Origin: Chryseobacterium lactis
GTDB lineage: Bacteria > Bacteroidota > Bacteroidia > Flavobacteriales > Weeksellaceae
Reading direction: 5' to 3'
NCBI RefSeq assembly: GCF_003815875.1
Contig: NZ_CP033924.1
Coordinates: 1,116,001 to 1,180,000, forward strand
DNA length: 64,000 bases
The translations under genes were made by a program, and so were the position numbers. Every line of letters starts with the position of its first letter. Position 1 is the stretch's first letter. Below, piece by piece: positions 59,601-64,000 of the stretch. The notes beneath the pieces were generated by a model. The model saw only the letters and a list, made by a program, of their open reading frames with translations, made no database searches and was not told where the DNA came from.

Positions 59601-61478
59601 AATATCTACCAATAATTCAAGCTGCCCTGATAATGTACTGATATTTTCATCTATGCTTTTTGCATCAATTGCTTTTTGCAATCCGATAATTTCTTCCGAA
59701 ATTTTTTGTGCCTTTTCTTCGTAGGGTATTAATGCCCCATCCTGCAGCAGAAAATCAACACATGCATTGGAAAGCTCCGTATATCGGTCTGCCAGCAATT
59801 TTTCAAGAGAATTGAGCAACGATTCATCAGCGTATTTAAGCTCTCTGGCTCCCGTTACTTCGCCTCTTAACGCTCTTATCTGGGAAAGCGCATCAATATA
59901 TTCTGTAAGCTGAGAATAGTGGAGCCTTTTGGTGTCCTCAAGAATCTTGTCACAAGACTGCTTTATTTTTTCTAATGCTTCTTCTGTACTTTTTCTCTGT
60001 TCAACAACCTTTTCATACTCATTGATTGCAGAATGGGCAATGGCTCTGATCTCCTTCAATGGTTTATCCAGCTTTTGCACCTCCTCTTCACCCAAAAAAT
60101 AATAGGTATCCAGAATGAATGTTGAAAGTTTTACAATATCATTATACAGCCCGCTGTAAGAATCTTTTTTATTTAAAAGCGTGATCAGTTCCTGACTTTC
60201 CGCCATCACTCTCACAATATCTTTGTTTCCGATCTTGTACAACAAACTATCTGCTTTTTCGGCATTAGGTTGTAATTCTTTGGAAAAAGGAGTCTGCCAG
60301 ATCTGAGCCAGATGATGTTTAGTCGTTTCTATACTTTCTCTGAGATAGATCAGCCTTCCATCATTCAAAAAGGTAAAACCACTGCAACGGATGGGCGTTT
60401 CTATAGTTTGTGTGATGATATTATACGAAATCAGCTGATAATTATTCGTTTTATCATCGTAGAAAACGTATAAAAAGTTCTCTCCATTGGGCTCAATAAC
60501 CGTTTTCAGATAATAAAGTCTGTTTTGCTCCTGAGAAATAACCTTGAGACCACCTGTTTGTAAAGCATACCCGTTCGAAAACAATATTCCCTGATTCTCA
60601 GGAAGTAATACGCCTGAGTATTTAAGAGCATCAGCTCTTGAAACTGCTTTTTCCTTATGGTTATAGATGAAATACCGTTCTGTTTCCTGATAGGGTTTTA
60701 TTTTAAACAAAACAAGATTATCAAGATCACAGAAATGGATTTCAGCATCGTCAAGGTTCTGATCCTTATGAATAACATCTTCGGAATAAATTCCTTTTCC
60801 CGTATCTGTATTGTCTTCTACTTTAATAGTAATATCTCCACCGATACTTTCTACAAAAACTTTATCTGCAAGAGAGATATGAGGATGTTTTCCAGAACGT
60901 TGCATATCCCTTGTAGCTTTTGTCCATACAAAGTCATGTTGTTGAGGATAGGCCGTCTCAGAGGCACTTCTAGAATCTACATAGATCAATTGATTTTCTC
61001 TGACCAGCCATTTGAAAGCTTTAATGTCTGTAGTACTTTCCGAAAGCTGAAAAACCATATACAGATAGTTTTCCGTAAACCAGAATCGGGCAAAGAATGT
61101 ATTTCTGTAGTATTTATAGAGATTTTTAAACTCATCAATGAAAACTTCATTATTGATTAAGGCATGATCCTGAGGTTCAAATCTGTTTTTATTGATCGTG
61201 TATATTGAAAATACATCCGAAATGTTAATCTCCGTCTGCAATCCCAAATGGGCATTGGATCCGAATATCAAATGATTACCTAAGGAATAAATATCCTTGG
61301 CAATACAGTTGTGTTCCGTAGAAATTCTTTCGTTGGCAATGAGAGAAAAGTCGATTCCACCGAATATATTTTTACGGTTTTCATTAAGCTGCTGAAGCCT
61401 CTGAATAAGGTTATTCTTCTGCTCATTCAGACGGTTTTGAATAATTTCGTAGGTTCCGGAATTAAGTTTTTCTGACAT
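56676..61478 (-). CDS. Giant AAA+ 'DNA repair ATPase' (DUF3686-type)
   Basis: 1600 residues. Residues 1-430 look like a beta-rich N-terminal domain (FSIYTINKNRFEPQ, SGKHPHISLADKVFVES). About 470-830 is coiled coil (KPLKEIRAIAHSAINEYEKV). The AAA+ module is near 1200-1500: Walker A LLVSPPGYGKTTLMEY about residue 1240-1255, Walker B NVMLYLDDIQH about 1305-1315 and VMAGNPYTENGEKFKIPDML as sensor region. The usual database name is 'DNA repair ATPase', with little direct evidence for repair. It is the last gene of a minus-strand group with the flotillin and the YqiJ-like protein, so an envelope-linked remodelling role is at least as likely. Confidence 0.87.
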   Translation of the reverse strand: MSEKLNSGTYEIIQNRLNEQKNNLIQRLQQLNENRKNIFGGIDFSLIANERISTEHNCIAKDIYSLGNHLIFGSNAHLGLQTEINISDVFSIYTINKNRFEPQDHALINNEVFIDEFKNLYKYYRNTFFARFWFTENYLYMVFQLSESTTDIKAFKWLVRENQLIYVDSRSASETAYPQQHDFVWTKATRDMQRSGKHPHISLADKVFVESIGGDITIKVEDNTDTGKGIYSEDVIHKDQNLDDAEIHFCDLDNLVLFKIKPYQETERYFIYNHKEKAVSRADALKYSGVLLPENQGILFSNGYALQTGGLKVISQEQNRLYYLKTVIEPNGENFLYVFYDDKTNNYQLISYNIITQTIETPIRCSGFTFLNDGRLIYLRESIETTKHHLAQIWQTPFSKELQPNAEKADSLLYKIGNKDIVRVMAESQELITLLNKKDSYSGLYNDIVKLSTFILDTYYFLGEEEVQKLDKPLKEIRAIAHSAINEYEKVVEQRKSTEEALEKIKQSCDKILEDTKRLHYSQLTEYIDALSQIRALRGEVTGARELKYADESLLNSLEKLLADRYTELSNACVDFLLQDGALIPYEEKAQKISEEIIGLQKAIDAKSIDENISTLSGQLELLVDIVNNLKIEDTSQSTQIIENISLIFARLNQERLELSKRKREISGKELASDFQAQITLFDQSVINFLELSQTPEKCDEYLTKLSIQLEEMETKFIDFEEFIQKIGSKREEVYGHFQNKRVQLTESRNKRTQSLFDAAQRILKSIQTKGDSFDSENEINGYFASDLMVEKVRDFARQLAEMEDSAKSEEILTLLKTSQQEAIRKLKDKKEIYADGESIIALGDYKFAVNQQKLDLTLVLRNAQYYYHLTGTSFYEPLNFNTIDEFKEVWNQEFISENNKVKRFEYLAWNVFSTHKDIVTEQQNEQSVLQFVAEHFGEGLVKGIHDHDARVIVTKLQQMHNELGLMRFTAQERSLAQLFWFFLDAGRKEYYTKQLDAAAIISQSFVTKQGFEYLSKELATEMKSFASGHGIFKETDCINAATYLKEEDKENFIISEKALALYELFLKELKEKGKDLEFITQIQAMYQYPSACYYIAESALQAFNPEAEKSTIEETVGFVITQKFDPKNIKHISYHEAIRNLKSLEKDTEYDLNYFEFVSRLRHFNDHTVPKYRHLQELKYGWINEKKKALKLDTFQPQVLSSFVRNKLINNVYFPLIGANLAKQLGTAGSDKRTDRMGMLLLVSPPGYGKTTLMEYMAERMGLVFMKINGPSLGYDIVSTDPAEAKNAGARQELEKLNLALEMGDNVMLYLDDIQHCNPEFLQKFISLADGQRKIEGIYNGESKTYDLRSKRFCLVMAGNPYTENGEKFKIPDMLANRSDTYNLGEISGSKTDLFDLSLIENALMSNEYLTRLTQPGMENLYELYDCVLTDNPADNLKGNFSSGEISDFRAVLKNTVRVRNIVLKVNKEYIASAAMSDDYRNEPPFKLQGSYRNMNKLIAQIQPILKTDEVTQIVLNHYQNESQTLTTGAEANMLKLKELINTISKDETERWNEIKKTYVKNKTLKGLGENDRMAQIVALLAQFGEGLDGIKEVLKRES

Positions 61479-61537
61479 AGTGTTTAATTAAGTTGTAGTT
61501 CCTGCCATACAATAGCAGTTCCTCACAGTGTTGGTTA

Positions 61538-61570
61538 AAACCTTATAGGTTTTTAGGTCCTATAAGGTTT
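61538..61570. repeat. 12-bp inverted repeat between flotillin and ATPase genes
   Basis: AAACCTTATAGG (61538-61549) pairs perfectly with CCTATAAGGTTT (61559-61570), 9-nt loop. T runs are weak on both strands. It lies within the 151-bp spacer, which also has an AACCATT (61591-61597) / AATGGTT (61624-61630) pair just after the flotillin stop. It may be an mRNA processing or partial termination site. Confidence 0.6.
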
Positions 61571-61629
61571 ATGATGAGAATCAGATTTCTAACCATTTAA
61601 TGAATCTCATTGAGAGTTTCATGAATGGT

Positions 61630-63651
61630 TTAAATGTGGTTATTATTTACCGGTTTATGATCTACACCTAAATGTTTTGCCATGTCAAGAGCTCTTTCCA
61701 GGATTCCGTTTTCCTGTTGATTAGCCACTCCTTTCAGTTTAAAAATCAGAGAGGCAATGCTCATATTCTTAATATCTTCAGATGAAATTTTGTATTTATC
61801 CACCATTCCCATCACTCTTCCGATGATATTTTCACCGTCTCCCAGAAGGTTTTCTTTTATAAGCTGTGCATTTTCGCTATGGTTGATGAATTTATCCAAT
61901 CCTTTTCCTGCCGAAACCTGGCGGATCACATTGTCAAAGAAGGTGTTATCTCCGCCTACAATATCAATTTTTGCTGATTTGAAGGCTTCCGCCAATACTA
62001 ATGACTGTGCATCTGCAATATCCCTCTGGATAGCGATTTCAGCCAATTCCACTTCTTTTTCTTTATTCAGTTTCAGACGGAATTCTTCGTGATCTTTTCC
62101 TGCTTCATTCAGTTTTTTCATTGCTTCTGCTTTCTCCGTAATTCCTGCAGCCTCTGCCAATGCTTTTTCTTTGATCACTTCTGCCTGCGCAATACCTTCT
62201 TTTTTAATGGCATCCGCTTTCTTCTCAATCACTACTGCTTCAGCAATTCCCTGTCTTTCGGCAGCATCTGCTTTGGCATGCATTACCTGAGCTTCAGACA
62301 GCCCCACTGTTGCTTCTTCTTTTGCTTTTGCATCAGCAATAATTTTTCTTGCTTCCGCTTCTTTTTCTGCCGCATCTCTTTTCGCCTGTGCTTCGATTAC
62401 ATATTTCTGTGCATCTTTTTCTGCGGATAATCTTCTTGACTCTGCAGCTCTTGTTTCTTCGATCAGTTTTTTCTCGGCTTCCTGAGTGGCCACCGTGATT
62501 TCAACCTGCTTGTTTCTCTCTGCCGTTTTGAATGCTTCAAGATCTTTGATTCCCTGCTGCTCTTCCACCACCGTTTTTTCCATTGTTAAACGCTCACGGA
62601 TTGCATCCTGAATACTTTTCTTCTCAAGTTCTATCGCCTTTTCTTTTTCAATCTGAGCAAGAGAAACAATTCTTTCTCTTTCTGTAGCTTCCAGCGCTTT
62701 GTCTTTCAATACTCTTTCCGTTTCTACCAGATCTGCTCTTTCCTTATTTTTAGCGGCAATTACTACCTGACGAAGTTTATTTTCTTCCGCAATCTGCAGC
62801 TTTTCTTCAGTAGCAATACGTACAGTTTCATATCTCAGGCGCTCTTCCTCTTCTACTTTTAAAATCTCAGCATTTTCACGGGCTTTGATATTGGCGACTT
62901 CTCTTTTTTGAGACTCCTGTTTCTCTGCCAATTGTTTTTCCAGCTCAAGTATAGCTTCGCGGGCTTCTACGTTTTGCTTCGTAATTGTTTTTTCTTCGTC
63001 TCTTCGAACCTGATTGGCTTTAATATTCTGTGTAGCTGTAAGTTCCGTAATCTTCTTAATCCCTTCAGAATCAAGGATGTTGTCCTTATCTAATTTGTCG
63101 ATGGAAGTCTGTTCCAGATAATCGATTGCACAGTCATCCAACACATATCCGTTCAGATCTGTTCCGATGATATCAAGGATTTCCTGACGGAATTCACTTC
63201 TGGCTTCGTATAATTCTGTAAAATCAAATTTTTTCCCAACGGTTTTAAGGGCTTCCGAGAATTTGGCTTCAAATAGTTCTCTTAATGTTTGTGCATCAGA
63301 AGCTCTCTGACATCCGATTGTTTGAGCAACATTAATGATATCATCCAACGATTTATTAACCCTGATAAAGAAGGCTACCTGGATATCTGCTCTCATATTA
63401 TCTTTACAGATCAATCCTGCTCTTCCTTCACGAGATATTTCCAGCTTTTTCACGGAAATATCCATAGATTCCATACGGTGAATAATAGGGATAACAATTC
63501 CGGCATTAAAGAAAACTTTTGTTCCTCCGTAGCCTGTTCTCAAAATAACGATTCCCTGAACGGTCTTTTTATACATGGATAGAATCCAGAAAATCAACCC
63601 TACTGTTGCTACTACAGCAACAATAATTCCAGCAATTAAAGGTAAATTCAT
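61630..63651 (-). CDS. Flotillin family protein (YqiK-like)
   Basis: 673 residues. N-terminal TM (about 5-25), then an SPFH/band-7 domain (about 30-200: TGYGGTKVFFNAGIVIPIIHRMESMD, EISREGRAGLICKDN). A very long Ala/Glu/Lys-rich coiled coil follows (about 205-530, with EKEAEARKIIADAKAKEEA-type repeats), then a C-terminal oligomerisation part containing GGDNTFFDNVIRQVSAGKG. Flotillins form membrane scaffold assemblies. It lies 109 bp from the OB-fold partner gene upstream, the same pairing as E. coli yqiJ-yqiK. Confidence 0.93.
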   Translation of the reverse strand: MNLPLIAGIIVAVVATVGLIFWILSMYKKTVQGIVILRTGYGGTKVFFNAGIVIPIIHRMESMDISVKKLEISREGRAGLICKDNMRADIQVAFFIRVNKSLDDIINVAQTIGCQRASDAQTLRELFEAKFSEALKTVGKKFDFTELYEARSEFRQEILDIIGTDLNGYVLDDCAIDYLEQTSIDKLDKDNILDSEGIKKITELTATQNIKANQVRRDEEKTITKQNVEAREAILELEKQLAEKQESQKREVANIKARENAEILKVEEEERLRYETVRIATEEKLQIAEENKLRQVVIAAKNKERADLVETERVLKDKALEATERERIVSLAQIEKEKAIELEKKSIQDAIRERLTMEKTVVEEQQGIKDLEAFKTAERNKQVEITVATQEAEKKLIEETRAAESRRLSAEKDAQKYVIEAQAKRDAAEKEAEARKIIADAKAKEEATVGLSEAQVMHAKADAAERQGIAEAVVIEKKADAIKKEGIAQAEVIKEKALAEAAGITEKAEAMKKLNEAGKDHEEFRLKLNKEKEVELAEIAIQRDIADAQSLVLAEAFKSAKIDIVGGDNTFFDNVIRQVSAGKGLDKFINHSENAQLIKENLLGDGENIIGRVMGMVDKYKISSEDIKNMSIASLIFKLKGVANQQENGILERALDMAKHLGVDHKPVNNNHI

Positions 63652-63760
63652 AGTTTTATAAGTTTATATATAAGTGTGTTTTTGTTTTAAAAATAGAGGT
63701 ACAAAACGTCCAAAATATAATTCAGTACAATAAGAAAGAGGTACAGCATATTTTTCGGTT

Positions 63761-64000
63761 TTAGGACCACATCGACTTTTGTACGTAGTAAATTCTTTTA
63801 TCCGGTTCTTCGTCTACAATCATAACTTTTGTACCATGTTCCAGTCTGGTTCCGTCTTTACTTTTCACCATCAACGTCATCGGATCGCTTCCGATAAAAA
63901 CTTCCATCATTCCTATTTTTCCATCCTGAATATTGGACTTCAGACGACCTTCTCTCCCCAAAAAATCATGAGCGACTTCTCCTTTGTGGTTAATCTCTCT
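63761..64000 (-). CDS. YqiJ/NfeD-like OB-fold protein, C-terminal part (cut by right edge)
   Basis: The minus-strand frame is open to the window edge. A TTG at 63961 is only an internal codon. Upstream, the visible residues read REINHKGEVAHDFLGREGR, followed by SNIQDGKIGMMEVFIGSDP and an end KRIYYVQKSMWS. The glycine-rich beta pattern (GREGRLKSNIQDGKIG) is that of the OB-fold at the C-terminus of NfeD/YqiJ proteins, which accompany flotillin-like SPFH proteins. Family length suggests that N-terminal TM helices lie outside the window. Confidence 0.72.
   Translation of the reverse strand, partial: REINHKGEVAHDFLGREGRLKSNIQDGKIGMMEVFIGSDPMTLMVKSKDGTRLEHGTKVMIVDEEPDKRIYYVQKSMWS

Noticed and set aside
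61757..63093. Plus-strand ORFs opposite the flotillin coiled coil
   Set aside because: Cys/Phe/Ser-rich composition is the expected antisense of Ala/Glu/Lys repeats; no start context.
1..64000. CRISPR arrays, tRNA/rRNA genes, transposases, integrases and phage structural genes
   Set aside because: I looked through the intergenic regions and ORFs and saw no regularly spaced repeats of CRISPR type, no cloverleaf with a CCA-type end, and no recombinase or capsid motifs. The repeats present are short palindromic elements.

Overview
The window looks like chromosome of a Flavobacteriia member, most likely Chryseobacterium or a close Weeksellaceae relative. The base composition is AT-rich. Several gene starts are preceded by the Bacteroidota -7 box TAnnTTTG rather than a Shine-Dalgarno sequence. 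One secreted protein carries a type IX secretion (T9SS) sorting domain. TonB receptors, PepSY-TM proteins, DUF5690 and a Bacteroidota-type dcw cluster fit the same group. I see no rRNA, tRNA, CRISPR array, transposase, integrase or phage structural gene. The taxonomic call is inference from gene content.

Layout. (1) 1-4076: siderophore-type TonB receptor between two PepSY-TM proteins (iron uptake and reduction). (2) 4156-6022: ROK sugar kinase and MsrA. (3) 6051-11336: the most accessory-looking stretch. It holds an unknown membrane protein, a structured non-coding leader, a 54-residue putative exported peptide, a TPR lipoprotein histidine kinase with its response regulator, a perfect 16-bp palindrome at about -42 of a promoter, a stand-alone HsdR_N nuclease-fold protein, and a small exported protein with a PBCV basic-adaptor-like motif. 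(4) 11426-13318, minus strand: ElaA-type acetyltransferase, EngB and an alpha/beta hydrolase. (5) 13591-31279, plus strand: the division and cell wall (dcw) cluster in the order mraZ-rsmH-ftsL-ftsI-murE-mraY-murD-ftsW-murG-murC-ftsQ-ftsA-ftsZ, then an isochorismatase-like gene and a YqeY-like gene. Its spacers are studded with several families of palindromic repeats. (6) 31708-33737: bacilliredoxin and a GH3-family protein. (7) 33836-43235, minus strand: lipoproteins, two tandem endonuclease/exonuclease/phosphatase (EEP) proteins, rhomboid protease, MutL without visible endonuclease motifs, a DUF1275 protein, an unknown protein and an OmpR-type two-component system. (8) 43442-52738, plus strand: XRE-cupin regulator, TonB receptor, DUF5690 transporter, TIGR03364-type FAD oxidoreductase, PhnX-like hydrolase and a secreted alkaline-phosphatase-superfamily enzyme. 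This looks like a phosphonate scavenging locus. (9) 52815-56618: acetyltransferase, MocR-type regulator, an unknown protein and a DUF389 protein. (10) 56676-64000, minus strand: a very large AAA+ 'DNA repair ATPase', a flotillin and the end of a YqiJ/NfeD-like OB-fold protein.

The two most promising places for undescribed biology are region 3 and region 8. In region 3, a peptide, two-component system, structured RNA and palindrome-linked promoter may form one signalling unit. In region 8, the uptake receptor and the secreted phosphatase share an 11-bp promoter-region motif, which suggests one regulon for extracellular release, import and C-P bond cleavage of an aminophosphonate. All pairings, promoters and family calls were read by eye without database searches.
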